Shown one piece after another: positions 26,714-35,166 of a stretch of DNA of 64,000 bases. The stretch covers positions 16,001 to 80,000 of the forward strand of contig NZ_JBQCZW010000007.1 in the NCBI RefSeq assembly GCF_052089425.1. The letters run 5' to 3'. Positions within the stretch are counted from its first letter, which is position 1. Each line of letters opens with the position of its first letter. The stretch comes from Ancrocorticia sp052089425 (lineage in GTDB: Bacteria; Actinomycetota; Actinomycetes; Actinomycetales; Actinomycetaceae). Made by a program: the position numbers and the translations under genes. The notes beneath the pieces were generated by a model. That model was not told where the DNA came from. It saw nothing but the letters and a program-made list of their open reading frames with translations, and did not search any database.

Positions 26714-28738
26714 ATGGCGGATAAGGAAACGAAGAACCCGAGCTGGCGCGCTGAGGGTGTTGAGGGCAACGACGATGGCAAGGAACGGCGGAGGCCATCA
26801 TGGAAACGCCTCATCGCCATCTTCATCGTCGCGTGGATCGCTAGCTATTTCCTCTTCTCCGCTATACAGCAGGCCGTCAATCCCATCGTGGAATTGCCCT
26901 ATAACCGCTACTACGCGGAACTCCAGCAGGACAATGTGAAGACCTTGGCCTCCAAAGGAGACACCCTAGAAGGAGAGACGCGCCGCGCCATCACCTACGA
27001 GGGAGCAAGCTCCACACAGTTCGTGACCGAACGCCCCACGTGGGCCGAGGATTCGATGGCGGAAACGCTGGCCAGCAACAACGTGACCATCACGGCCGTA
27101 TCCCCCGTCACCAGAACAAATCCGATCCTCACACTGATCGTTTCCCTCCTGCCCATCGCGATCATCGTGGGCCTGTGGTACTGGATTTTCCAACGCCAGA
27201 TGAAGGGTGGGGCTGGTGGGTCCCTCTTTGGAGGCAAGAATCACGAGCCTATTGATCCGGAAAAGAACCGGGTGAACTTCGATGACGTGGCCGGAATCGA
27301 TGAGGTCGAGGATCAACTGCGCGAAATCGTGGATATGCTGAAGAGCCCCGATCGCTACACACGGCTGGGCGCCAAGATTCCCCGAGGTATTTTGCTGGAA
27401 GGTGGGCCCGGCACAGGAAAAACACTGTTGGCACGAGCGACGGCCGGTGAGGCGGGCGTACCGTTCTTCTCCGTGTCCGCTGCGGAAATCGGCGGAATCC
27501 TCGCCGGTAAAGGCGCCTCCGATATTCGTGGCCTGTTCGAGGCGGCACGGAAGGTTGCCCCCGCCATTGTGTTTATTGACGAAATTGACGCCATTGGGCG
27601 TTCGCGCGCCTCCGCCCAAAGCATCGGCTCCAACGAGGATCGCGAACAAACACTCAACCAGATCCTGACGGAGATGGATGGCTTTTCCGAATCCGAGGGC
27701 ATCATCGTGGTGGCGGCCACCAACCTTGCCGAGGTACTGGATACCGCCCTCACGCGCGCCGGGCGATTCGATCGCACCATCACAGTCTCCGCGCCCGATC
27801 AAAAGGGCCGCGAGGACATCCTCAAGGTCCACACCCGCGGGCGCCCCATTGATCCCGTGGTTTCGCTATCCAGCATTGCCAAGTCCACTCCTGGCCTCAC
27901 GGGGGCCGATCTCGCCAACCTAGTGAACGAAGCCTCGCTGCTGGCCGCGCGCCGTGGCAATCAGACCATCCTGCCCAACGATTTCACGGACGCACTGGAA
28001 ACCATCCAACTGGGCGTTGAACGATCCGTCATGATGGACCCGCAGGAACTCAAGCGCACGGCATGGCATGAGGCGGGGCACGCACTGTTGGGCATGATCC
28101 AGCCGGGTGCTGATCCGGTCCGTAAGATCTCCATCATCCCGCGCGGGCGCGCCTTGGGCGTGACCCTATCCACGCCCGAAGCCGATAAGTACGGGTATGA
28201 CAAGGCCTACCTCCGTGGGCGCATCATCGGGGCTCTTGGTGGCATGGCAGCAGAAGAAGTGGTGTTCGGCGTGGTGACAACCGGCGCGGAATCGGACCTC
28301 CAAACCGCCACGAACATTGCCCGGCAAATGTTTGGCCGCTGGGGAATGTCCTCAACAATCGGGCCCGTGCAGGTGTACCCCCGCGAAGGCGATCCTCGGG
28401 CTCAGGGAGTTTCAGATTCTCTGCTCGCTGCTGTAGATGCCGAAGTTCGCGAACTCATGACCGAATGCTACGAAGAAGCCAAACGCCTCCTGCGCGAACA
28501 CGCCGATCAGCACAAGGCGCTAGTTGACGCGCTCATGGTGCACGAAACGCTCGACGAGGCAGAGGCCTACGAGATCGCCGGAATCGAGCACAGTTCCACC
28601 CAAACCAGCCACGTGGTGGCCGGGACCATTCCGCCCGGGCCGCGCGATGAGGACGAGCCGGGCCAAGCAGCGCCGGGCCAAGCTGAGCCAGGCCAGAGCG
28701 AACCACCGCGCGGCGATACACCCGAGATTCCCGACTAG
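26714..28738 (+). CDS. ftsH: FtsH-family AAA+ zinc metalloprotease, variant pore loop
   Basis: A 674-residue membrane protease with transmembrane helices at about 33-51 and 137-159. Walker A is GGPGTGKT (230-237), Walker B IVFIDEID (285-292), zinc site HEAGH (452-456) and the third ligand aspartate is D528. The central pore motif, canonically MFVG, here reads ILAG (262-265), so the aromatic residue that pulls substrates is replaced by leucine. The C-terminus has proline-rich repeats of the type PGQAEPGQ. The usual actinobacterial ftsH neighbours (hpt, folE) are absent, so this is probably a paralogue. Start codon ATG 26714 has a weak ribosome-binding site. Its stop overlaps the convergent coaE stop. 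Confidence 0.92.
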   Translation: MADKETKNPSWRAEGVEGNDDGKERRRPSWKRLIAIFIVAWIASYFLFSAIQQAVNPIVELPYNRYYAELQQDNVKTLASKGDTLEGETRRAITYEGASSTQFVTERPTWAEDSMAETLASNNVTITAVSPVTRTNPILTLIVSLLPIAIIVGLWYWIFQRQMKGGAGGSLFGGKNHEPIDPEKNRVNFDDVAGIDEVEDQLREIVDMLKSPDRYTRLGAKIPRGILLEGGPGTGKTLLARATAGEAGVPFFSVSAAEIGGILAGKGASDIRGLFEAARKVAPAIVFIDEIDAIGRSRASAQSIGSNEDREQTLNQILTEMDGFSESEGIIVVAATNLAEVLDTALTRAGRFDRTITVSAPDQKGREDILKVHTRGRPIDPVVSLSSIAKSTPGLTGADLANLVNEASLLAARRGNQTILPNDFTDALETIQLGVERSVMMDPQELKRTAWHEAGHALLGMIQPGADPVRKISIIPRGRALGVTLSTPEADKYGYDKAYLRGRIIGALGGMAAEEVVFGVVTTGAESDLQTATNIARQMFGRWGMSSTIGPVQVYPREGDPRAQGVSDSLLAAVDAEVRELMTECYEEAKRLLREHADQHKALVDALMVHETLDEAEAYEIAGIEHSSTQTSHVVAGTIPPGPRDEDEPGQAAPGQAEPGQSEPPRGDTPEIPD

Positions 28739-29589
28739 CGGATCCTCAACCGATACGCTGGATCCGCCACTTCAAAGCAACCCTCCCCCGGCACAAAACC
28801 TGCCGCGGCGAGGGCTGCTTCATTGCTGGCGCCGTTAGGGCCGTCCGGGCCGTCCACCGCAATCAGCTCGCCTGAATCCGCGCCGTGTGCTGCTCGGACG
28901 CCATGATGAGCAAGGCGCTCACGGCAGCGTTCGCATTCCGCGCGTTCGGCCGGGCGCGTTGCGCCTGTGAGCCGAACGCCACGGACGAGATTGCGGGCAT
29001 AGGGCGCGAGCCGGTCCTCCCATAGCGCGGAGATCTGGGACGCCAAATCGTTCAGAGTTCCGGAGTTGTCCAGCCACGCATCGGCAAGCTCCACAAGATC
29101 GGACTGCGGGCGTTGGTTGGCGATCCGCGCCTGTGCCCCCTCAGCATCGAGCCCTCTACTGGCGAGCCGTGCGATCCGCACATCCGTATCGGCCCCCAAC
29201 ACAACATTGAGGTGAGAGCCGTAGCGGCGCGTGCTATCCGCCAGAATCGCTATTTCGATCACGGCAACGCCGTCCCTATCCTCTGCGCTCCAGCGTTCCA
29301 GGAGCCGTTCGGCCGCCTGCCACGTGCGGGGGTGGGTGATGGCATTCAGTTTGGCTAGCGCCTCGCGATCGTTGAAAACAATGCCCGCAAGCGCGGTGCG
29401 ATCCACCACACCATCGCGCACCACCTGGGGCCAGAGTTCCCCAACTTCCCAGGTGGCAGAAGTGCCCGGATCCAAGATGGTCCGGGCAACTTCATCGAGT
29501 TCAAGGATGTGTGCACCTCGCTGGCGAAGAAGGCTTGCGGCCGTCGATTTGCCTGTACCAATTCCACCGGTCAGCGAGATAAGAAGCAT
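28735..29589 (-). CDS. coaE: Dephospho-CoA kinase with C-terminal extension
   Basis: Catalyses the last step of coenzyme A synthesis, phosphorylating the ribose 3'-hydroxyl of dephospho-CoA. Walker A GGIGTGKST is at residues 8-16 and the catalytic LELDEVAR region follows. The kinase fold ends near residue 200. About 85 further residues carry a CxxC (CERC) and two histidines and do not look like the GrpB-like domain of mycobacterial CoaE; I do not recognise them. TAGGCT is 6 bases before the ATG, overlapping the metQ stop. The TAG stop shares CTAG with the ftsH stop. Confidence 0.92.
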   Translation of the reverse strand: MLLISLTGGIGTGKSTAASLLRQRGAHILELDEVARTILDPGTSATWEVGELWPQVVRDGVVDRTALAGIVFNDREALAKLNAITHPRTWQAAERLLERWSAEDRDGVAVIEIAILADSTRRYGSHLNVVLGADTDVRIARLASRGLDAEGAQARIANQRPQSDLVELADAWLDNSGTLNDLASQISALWEDRLAPYARNLVRGVRLTGATRPAERAECERCRERLAHHGVRAAHGADSGELIAVDGPDGPNGASNEAALAAAGFVPGEGCFEVADPAYRLRIR

Positions 29590-29598
29590 GCATGAAGC

Positions 29599-30432
29599 CT
29601 ACTGGAGTTCCTCGGGGATCCACCACAGGCCATCGTTGTTCTCATCCAGATACTGCTTGAGCTCATCCGAGTGGTAGGCATCCACGATGTCCTGAGCCCA
29701 CTGAGAATCCTTGTCTTCTTCTTTCACCACAACTTGAAGAACCATGTTGTCCACGATGTCCTCGGTAGCAAGCGCCGTGCTTGGATCAATATCTGCGTTG
29801 TACACGATCGATCCAGTGATCACGATGAAATCGAAATCCTCAGACACGGCGGGAATGGAAAGCGATTTCATTTCGGTGAAATCAAGATTGTACGGGTTCT
29901 CGGTCACGTTGGATTCGTCAATCGCGGCGAAGTCACCCGAATCGTCAACCTCAATCCAGCCGTTCTTTTCCATGAGGAGATAGGCTCGGGCGCGGTTGGA
30001 GGCATCGTTTGGAACGGCCACCGTTGCACCATCAAACACCTCGTCAACGGAATCGTATCGATCAGAGTACACACCGGCGGGAACCGTGGGAATCGGGCTG
30101 AGCGCCACGAGGTCCCCATCGTTCTTTGCGTTGAAGTCCTCCATGTAGGCCGTATGCTGTTCCACATTGAAGTCCACATCGCCATCGTTCAGTGCAATGT
30201 CAGCGTTCAACAGATCAGAGAAGTCTACGGCGTTAATCTCGTATCCCTTCTCCTCAAGGATGGGCTGGATCGCATCCTCGAACAGAACGGAGTACGGACC
30301 CTGTGACTTCGAGAAGGTCAGGGTGGTTTTGGTGCCATCGCTTTCCTCCTCATTGGAGGAGTTGGAGCCAGGGGCCGAGCAAGCCGTGACCGAAAGCACC
30401 AGAGCGCCGGCCAATGCGAGTAGTTTTTTCAT
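29599..30432 (-). CDS. metQ: Methionine-binding lipoprotein MetQ (NlpA family)
   Basis: A 277-residue solute-binding lipoprotein of the D/L-methionine importer. The signal peptide ends in a lipobox with C18 (LSVTAC). The mature part has the family segments PYSVLFEDAIQPILEEKGYE, NVEQHTAYMEDFN and VAVPNDASNRARAYLLMEKNGWI. It lies 37 bases after metI in the operon M20 hydrolase-metN-metI-metQ, with AAGGAGAAATCC before the ATG. Ligand specificity (methionine against related amino acids) is assigned from family and context. Confidence 0.93.
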   Translation of the reverse strand: MKKLLALAGALVLSVTACSAPGSNSSNEEESDGTKTTLTFSKSQGPYSVLFEDAIQPILEEKGYEINAVDFSDLLNADIALNDGDVDFNVEQHTAYMEDFNAKNDGDLVALSPIPTVPAGVYSDRYDSVDEVFDGATVAVPNDASNRARAYLLMEKNGWIEVDDSGDFAAIDESNVTENPYNLDFTEMKSLSIPAVSEDFDFIVITGSIVYNADIDPSTALATEDIVDNMVLQVVVKEEDKDSQWAQDIVDAYHSDELKQYLDENNDGLWWIPEELQ

Positions 30433-30469
30433 GGATTTCTCCTTGGTTGATTATGGTGGTTCACGTTAG

Positions 30470-31138
30470 CTAGCGTGGTTCGCGCAGGCGACGGGCGTAC
30501 CCGTTACCGAGCGCTTGGAGGATCTGGACAAAGATCACGAGGACTACCACTGTGAAGATCATCAGCGGTGTATTCATGGCCTCACGGCCGTAGGTGAGCG
30601 CGAGATCGCCAACGCCACCGCCACCGCCGTATCCTGCCATAGCTGTTGCTCCCAGCAATCCGATCATGCCTGTTGTCATGGCCAGAACGATGGAGCTGTA
30701 GGTTTCCGGCAGCAGGAAGTAGCGGACGATCTGGAGATTGGATGCCCCCATGGCCTGAGCAGCCTCGATGACGCCCGGCTTGACTTCAAGCAAGCTCGTT
30801 TCCACGAGCCGGGCGATGTAGGGAGCAATGTAGATGATGAGCGGCACCAGTTGGGCCTGGGTGCCCACAGGCGTTCCCATGATCAATCGAGTGAGCGGCA
30901 TGATGGCCACAAGCAGGATGATGAACGGAATCGATCGAATGATATTGACGGTGACGTTCAGGATCGCGTACAGCGCGCGATTCGGAGTGAGGCCCCCACG
31001 GCGGGTCAGCACCAGCCCAAGCGCAATGATCACACCGAGGATGCCTCCAACAATCATCCCCCAGCCCAGCATATAAATAGTCTGACTTCCGGCAAGAACG
31101 AGCTTCTCAACCGTGACACCAAAGAGTATTTGGTCCAT
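30470..31138 (-). CDS. metI: Methionine ABC transporter permease MetI
   Basis: A 222-residue permease with about five to six hydrophobic helices. It matches MetI by the N-terminal helix with IYMLGWGMIVGG, the PFIILLVAIMPLTRLIMGT segment and the EAA-like loop EAAQAMGASNLQIVRYFLLPE. Its ATG overlaps the metN stop by one base (TAATG), so translation is coupled. It forms the membrane channel of MetNIQ. Confidence 0.95.
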   Translation of the reverse strand: MDQILFGVTVEKLVLAGSQTIYMLGWGMIVGGILGVIIALGLVLTRRGGLTPNRALYAILNVTVNIIRSIPFIILLVAIMPLTRLIMGTPVGTQAQLVPLIIYIAPYIARLVETSLLEVKPGVIEAAQAMGASNLQIVRYFLLPETYSSIVLAMTTGMIGLLGATAMAGYGGGGGVGDLALTYGREAMNTPLMIFTVVVLVIFVQILQALGNGYARRLREPR

Positions 31139-32160
31139 TACGCGCTCACCCTTTCACGCCGTACACCCTGTTCATCGATGTACCGTTCGGCGGCCTCGAT
31201 CACGCTGGTCTCACCGATCAGCTGGACCATGTAGAGGCACAAAACCGTATCCTGAAGCTCCTCGACATTGGCGCCCAAGATGTTCACTTCAAGATCCGGT
31301 ATGCGCGATAGCTGCGCCAACACGGGCTTTCTGGCGGTCTCTCCAACAAATCTCATGCGTTCAACGCGATAGTTTCGAGTATCCGATTCAAGCTGGTCCA
31401 GAAGGGTACTGGGAATCTGATCGTTGAGGACTGTGCGAACAAATTCCTGCGTGATGGTCTCGCGCGGCTGATCGAACACGTCCAGAACGCTCCCCTGCTC
31501 CACGATCCGGCCGTCCTCCATGACGGCTACCTTGGTGCAGATCCGTTGAATGACGTGCATCTGATGGGTGATCAAGAGGATCGTGACGCCCATTGATTGG
31601 TTGATCTTCTTCAGGAGGGCGAGAATCGATTCGGTTGTTTTCGGGTCCAGTGCGCTTGTGGCCTCATCACACAGGAGAATCTTCGGCTCCGTGGCCAACG
31701 CTCGGGCAATACCAACACGCTGCTTCTGCCCGCCGGAGAGCTGGCTGACGTAGGTGTTGCGCTTGTCTTCTAGTTCAACAAACGCGAGCACTTCCTCAAC
31801 GCGTTGCTTAATGGTCTCCTTGGGGGCACCTGCCAGAACCAGTGGCATAGCCACGTTGTGGTACACGCTCTTTCGCTCCAGCAGATTGAACTGTTGAAAG
31901 ACCATCCCGATATCGCGGCGAACTTGACGCAACGAGGCGGCGCCAAGCGCCGTGAGATCCTGACCATCCACTGATACGGTGCCGGTATCCGGAGATTCCA
32001 GTTGGTTGACAAGCCTCACCAGAGTGGACTTTCCAGCCCCGGAGAATCCGATGATGCCGAAAATCTCACCGGCGTTGACATCTAAGGACACGTCTTTGAG
32101 TGCTTCAACAGTTCCGGCTTTGCCTCGGAACGTCTTCGACGCATGAGAAATGCTAATCAC
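31138..32160 (-). CDS. metN: Methionine ABC transporter ATPase MetN
   Basis: A 340-residue ATPase. Walker A GFSGAGKST, signature LSGGQKQRVGIARAL, Walker B ILLCDEATSALDP and switch ITHQM are present. The C-terminal 80 residues form the NIL domain that senses cytoplasmic methionine and inhibits transport in E. coli. GTG 32160 (AAGGGACACAAC upstream) is chosen; it overlaps the M20 hydrolase stop by 8 bases. Longer upstream frames are shadows of that gene. Confidence 0.95.
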   Translation of the reverse strand: MISISHASKTFRGKAGTVEALKDVSLDVNAGEIFGIIGFSGAGKSTLVRLVNQLESPDTGTVSVDGQDLTALGAASLRQVRRDIGMVFQQFNLLERKSVYHNVAMPLVLAGAPKETIKQRVEEVLAFVELEDKRNTYVSQLSGGQKQRVGIARALATEPKILLCDEATSALDPKTTESILALLKKINQSMGVTILLITHQMHVIQRICTKVAVMEDGRIVEQGSVLDVFDQPRETITQEFVRTVLNDQIPSTLLDQLESDTRNYRVERMRFVGETARKPVLAQLSRIPDLEVNILGANVEELQDTVLCLYMVQLIGETSVIEAAERYIDEQGVRRERVSA

Positions 32161-33343
32161 GTTGTGTCCCTTCCGTGAGCCACCAGTACGCATACTCGGC
32201 GTACAGGCCCGCTCCCAGTGGAAGCGCCGCCTCGTCCAGATCAAAGTTCCCGTTGTGATGAGAGTTTTGAGTGTTGGGGATCGCGGGGTTTCCGGTGCCC
32301 ACGTACGCATACACACCCGGGACCTGTGCTTGGAGTTCGGCGAAGTTGTCCCCGCCCAAAGAGTAGGGGCGTTCGGTAATAACGACGACGTCGGATCCAA
32401 GCTCGCGAGCCACCGCCGCCACTTCCGCTGTGACTCCGGCAGGGTTAATCACCGCTGGCGTCACCAAGCGCCACTGCACCTCGGCCGTTGCACCAAAGGA
32501 GGCGGCGGTGGAGGAGACAAGTTGCTCGATCTGGGCGCGCACACGCAGGCGAGTCTCCTCGTTCACAGTGCGGGTGGTGCCCTCGAGCTCCGCTGTTGCG
32601 GCCAGTGCGTTGTAGGTTGTTCCGGCGTGGAACGATCCCACGCCAAGCACCACGGGCTCCACGGGATCTGACCTGCGCGCCACCAGCGCTTGCAGGCCCA
32701 TCACGATTGAGCTGGCGATGTAGAGGGCGTCTGCACCAAGGTGGGGGCGGGAAACGTGAGCACCTTCCCCGTGCACGATAATGGTGAAGATATCCACTGC
32801 CGCGAAGTTGAGGCCCTCGCATACTCCCAGTGCTCCGGTGGGAAGATCGGATGCTGCATGCATGCCGAACGTTCGCTCCACCCCGTCAAGCACACCTGCC
32901 TCCACGAAATCTAGGGCGCCATTTCCGTGTTCTTCATCCGGCTGGAAGATGAGCTTCACTGTGCCGCCGAAGCTTGCACGGGCAGCGGAGAGCACCTTGG
33001 CCGCTCCCAGAAGATTCGTGATGTGGGAATCGTGCCCGCAGGCGTGCATCACGCCCGGATTTTGAGAGCGATACGGGACATCGTTGATCTCCTCGACGGG
33101 CAGGCCATCAATATCGGCACGCAGGGCGATCGATCCGTCACCCTCGCATTCTCCTTCGATGATCCCCAAAACGCCTGTCGCTCCCACGCGGGTGTGAGCG
33201 ATGCCGAATGCGTCAAGTTCCTTCTCAATTCGTTCCGCAGTCCAGAACTCCTGCAGTCCCATCTCCGGATGCATGTGAAACTCTCGGCGCAGCTGCGTCA
33301 GATAGTCCTGATCATTGCGCAACGCGGCACTCAGATGACCCAC
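32153..33343 (-). CDS. M20D-family metallohydrolase (N-acyl-amino-acid amidohydrolase type)
   Basis: A 396-residue zinc amidohydrolase. Metal-site segments HACGHDSH and PDEEHGNG, the histidine in FGMHAASDLPTG and the C-terminal HHNGNFDLDE region place it in M20D with YxeP- and HipO-like deacylases. It heads the metN-metI-metQ operon, so it may release methionine or cysteine from N-acylated or S-modified forms after uptake; that substrate is inferred. The GTG start at 33343 has GGGAGGA upstream. Confidence 0.88.
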   Translation of the reverse strand: MGHLSAALRNDQDYLTQLRREFHMHPEMGLQEFWTAERIEKELDAFGIAHTRVGATGVLGIIEGECEGDGSIALRADIDGLPVEEINDVPYRSQNPGVMHACGHDSHITNLLGAAKVLSAARASFGGTVKLIFQPDEEHGNGALDFVEAGVLDGVERTFGMHAASDLPTGALGVCEGLNFAAVDIFTIIVHGEGAHVSRPHLGADALYIASSIVMGLQALVARRSDPVEPVVLGVGSFHAGTTYNALAATAELEGTTRTVNEETRLRVRAQIEQLVSSTAASFGATAEVQWRLVTPAVINPAGVTAEVAAVARELGSDVVVITERPYSLGGDNFAELQAQVPGVYAYVGTGNPAIPNTQNSHHNGNFDLDEAALPLGAGLYAEYAYWWLTEGTQRD

Positions 33344-33363
33344 GCGTCGTCCTCCCTCGGAGT

Positions 33364-33415
33364 TAACCTACTTCTCCCATAGGTTATTATGCTAACAGTT
33401 CGTAACTTACCCCAA
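33364..33415 (-). promoter_or_regulatory. Promoter and operator-like repeat of the M20-metNIQ operon
   Basis: CATAAT (33386-33391, minus strand) with TTGGGG (33410-33415) 18 bases upstream forms a promoter. Just downstream is a 7-bp inverted repeat TAACCTA-N9-TAGGTTA (33364-33386) that overlaps the expected transcription start. This is a good position for a repressor, perhaps the Rrf2-family protein encoded at 34675. Confidence 0.45.
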
Positions 33416-33435
33416 CCTCGCGGCATCCTCGTCAC

Positions 33436-33475
33436 GTGCCACATAGTGAACAGGCACTGCCGTGCCACCTAGTTT
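33436..33475 (+). promoter_or_regulatory. Promoter and direct repeats upstream of the cystathionine-type enzyme
   Basis: TGAACA (33447-33452), a 17-base spacer and TAGTTT (33470-33475) form a candidate promoter. GTGCCACATAG (33436-33446) and GTGCCACCTAG (33462-33472) are direct repeats flanking the -35 and overlapping the -10. A short GGCAC/GTGCC hairpin lies in the spacer. The repeats look like regulator half-sites. Confidence 0.45.
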
Positions 33476-33515
33476 CATACCAACATGGTGGGTAAGTCGA
33501 GAGAAAGAAGGCTCC

Positions 33516-34658
33516 ATGTTCGAACATCGCGATACTCGATGTATCCACGGCAATCTCGAGCGCCCGGAATTTGAATCAACACGAGCGGTGAGTTTCCCGA
33601 TTTACCAGACAGCGACGTTCGGGCATGTTGGGTTCGGCCAGTCCAGCGGCTTTGACTACACGCGTGAAACCAACCCAACACGCGGCAAGCTGGAACAAAC
33701 AATGAGTGCACTTGAGGGCGCGGTAGATACCTGCGCATTCTCCTCCGGCATGGCCGCCGTATCCGCCTGCATCGAACTGTTCTCTCCGGGTCAGCACATT
33801 CTGTGTTCGGAGGATTTGTACGGGGGCGTTATTCGGCTCTTCGATCAGATCAGTGCAAAGAATGGCCTCACGGTGGACTACGCGGATACGGGTTCCGCCC
33901 ACGCGATCGAAGCAGCGATCACACCAGAGACCGCCTGCCTGTACATCGAAACTCCGTCCAATCCGATGATGAACGTGGCAGACCTCCGGCAATGCCGCCA
34001 GATCGCGGATAAGCATGGGCTGATCCTCATCGTGGACAACACGTTCCTTTCCCCCTACCTTCAGAATCCTCTGGAGCTGGGTGCCGATCTTGTGATCCAC
34101 AGCGGGAGCAAGTTCATCGGCGGCCACAACGATACGATCTCCGGGTTCGTATGTTCCGGTTCTCCTGCACTGGCTGAGCGCATCCGCCTCATCCACAAGA
34201 CCACCGGCGCAGCCCTCTCTCCCTTCGATTCCTGGCTCACACTTCGCGGCATCAAGACCTTGGGTATCCGCATGGAACGTCAACAAGAATCCGCAGTGGA
34301 GATCGCACGCTGGCTTCGCGAGCAACCGGGTATCTCGGACGTGTTCTACGTGGGACTCGAAGATCACCCGGGTTACACAGTCAACGCCTCTCAGGCACGC
34401 GGTGCTGGCGCCATGATTTCCTTCCGTACAGATACTGCCTCAACCGCACGCCGCGTTCTGGAACGCACACAGCTCATCACGTTTGCCGAAAGCCTTGGCG
34501 GAACGGAATCACTAATCACCTATCCCATGGTCCAGACCCATCCCGATGTGCCCGTGGCAGTCCGTGAACGGCTGGGTATTACAGAAACGCTTCTTCGGCT
34601 CTCGGTTGGCCTTGAAAACGTTGAGGATCTCAAGGCCGATATAGCTCAGGCGCTCTAA
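33516..34658 (+). CDS. Trans-sulfuration PLP enzyme (cystathionine gamma-synthase / beta-lyase type)
   Basis: A 380-residue Cys/Met-metabolism PLP enzyme. PLP-site features are YTRETNPTR, SSGMAA, IVDNTF and the Schiff-base lysine in HSGSKFIGGHND. By eye it resembles Bacillus MetI/MetC (GFDYTR, PFDSWLTLRGIKTL, FAESLGGTESLITYP), so it makes or cleaves cystathionine, or fixes sulfide onto an acylated homoserine. The exact reaction cannot be told from sequence alone. ATG 33516 has AGAAGG upstream. An Rrf2 regulator follows after 16 bases. Confidence 0.9.
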   Translation: MFEHRDTRCIHGNLERPEFESTRAVSFPIYQTATFGHVGFGQSSGFDYTRETNPTRGKLEQTMSALEGAVDTCAFSSGMAAVSACIELFSPGQHILCSEDLYGGVIRLFDQISAKNGLTVDYADTGSAHAIEAAITPETACLYIETPSNPMMNVADLRQCRQIADKHGLILIVDNTFLSPYLQNPLELGADLVIHSGSKFIGGHNDTISGFVCSGSPALAERIRLIHKTTGAALSPFDSWLTLRGIKTLGIRMERQQESAVEIARWLREQPGISDVFYVGLEDHPGYTVNASQARGAGAMISFRTDTASTARRVLERTQLITFAESLGGTESLITYPMVQTHPDVPVAVRERLGITETLLRLSVGLENVEDLKADIAQAL

Positions 34659-34674
34659 AGGAAGGGACTAACCA

Positions 34675-35100
34675 GTGCTGGTATCAACAAAGGGGCGCTA
34701 TGCTCTTCGCGTCATGATCGATCTTGCCGAGAACCAAACCTCCGGCTACATTCCGTTGAAAGAGATCGCCGAACGGCAAGATGTGTCCGAGAAGTACCTC
34801 GAATCGATCCTCAAAACCCTTGTACGCTCGGGCGCTCTTGCCGGCCAGCGCGGCAAGGGAGGCGGGTATCGGCTCACGCAGGACCCTGCCGAATACACGG
34901 TAGCCACGATTCTCCACCTGACGGAAGGAAGCTTGGCTCCGGTTGCGGGCCTGCATGGCGGCGGCAACTCGAACCAAGATCGTGGGGCCACGCTCAAAAT
35001 GTGGCACGAACTGGACGAACTCATCACCGCATTCTTTGAGAAGCGCACCATCGCGGACTTGGCTTCCAGCTCTACCCCTGGAGATAACTACGTGATCTAG
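34675..35100 (+). CDS. Rrf2-family transcriptional regulator (CymR-like)
   Basis: A 141-residue winged-helix regulator. The Rrf2 signature runs from KGRYALRVMIDLA through VSEKYLESILKTL to RGKGGGYRL. The protein contains no cysteine, so it cannot hold an Fe-S cluster as IscR or NsrR do; this favours a CymR-type sulfur regulator that works with a protein or metabolite partner. It is co-directional with the trans-sulfuration enzyme and starts at GTG with GGAAGGGAC upstream. Regulation of the flanking methionine genes is likely but inferred. Confidence 0.9.
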   Translation: MLVSTKGRYALRVMIDLAENQTSGYIPLKEIAERQDVSEKYLESILKTLVRSGALAGQRGKGGGYRLTQDPAEYTVATILHLTEGSLAPVAGLHGGGNSNQDRGATLKMWHELDELITAFFEKRTIADLASSSTPGDNYVI

Positions 35101-35117
35101 GCACTACCCGCAATAGC

Positions 35118-35147
35118 GAAAACGGGACCCGAATGGGTCCCGTTTTC
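35118..35147. terminator. Bidirectional terminator between the Rrf2 gene and rpsA
   Basis: GAAAACGGGACCC (35118-35130) and GGGTCCCGTTTTC (35135-35147) form a 13-bp stem with a GAAT loop. The A-run on one side and the T-run on the other allow it to serve both convergent genes. Confidence 0.85.
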
Positions 35148-35166
35148 TGTTCCTTATACGGAGGAA

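Noticed and set aside
33344..33515. SAM riboswitch or T-box before the methionine genes
   Set aside because: The region is short and lacks the conserved cores of these elements; only operator-like repeats are seen.
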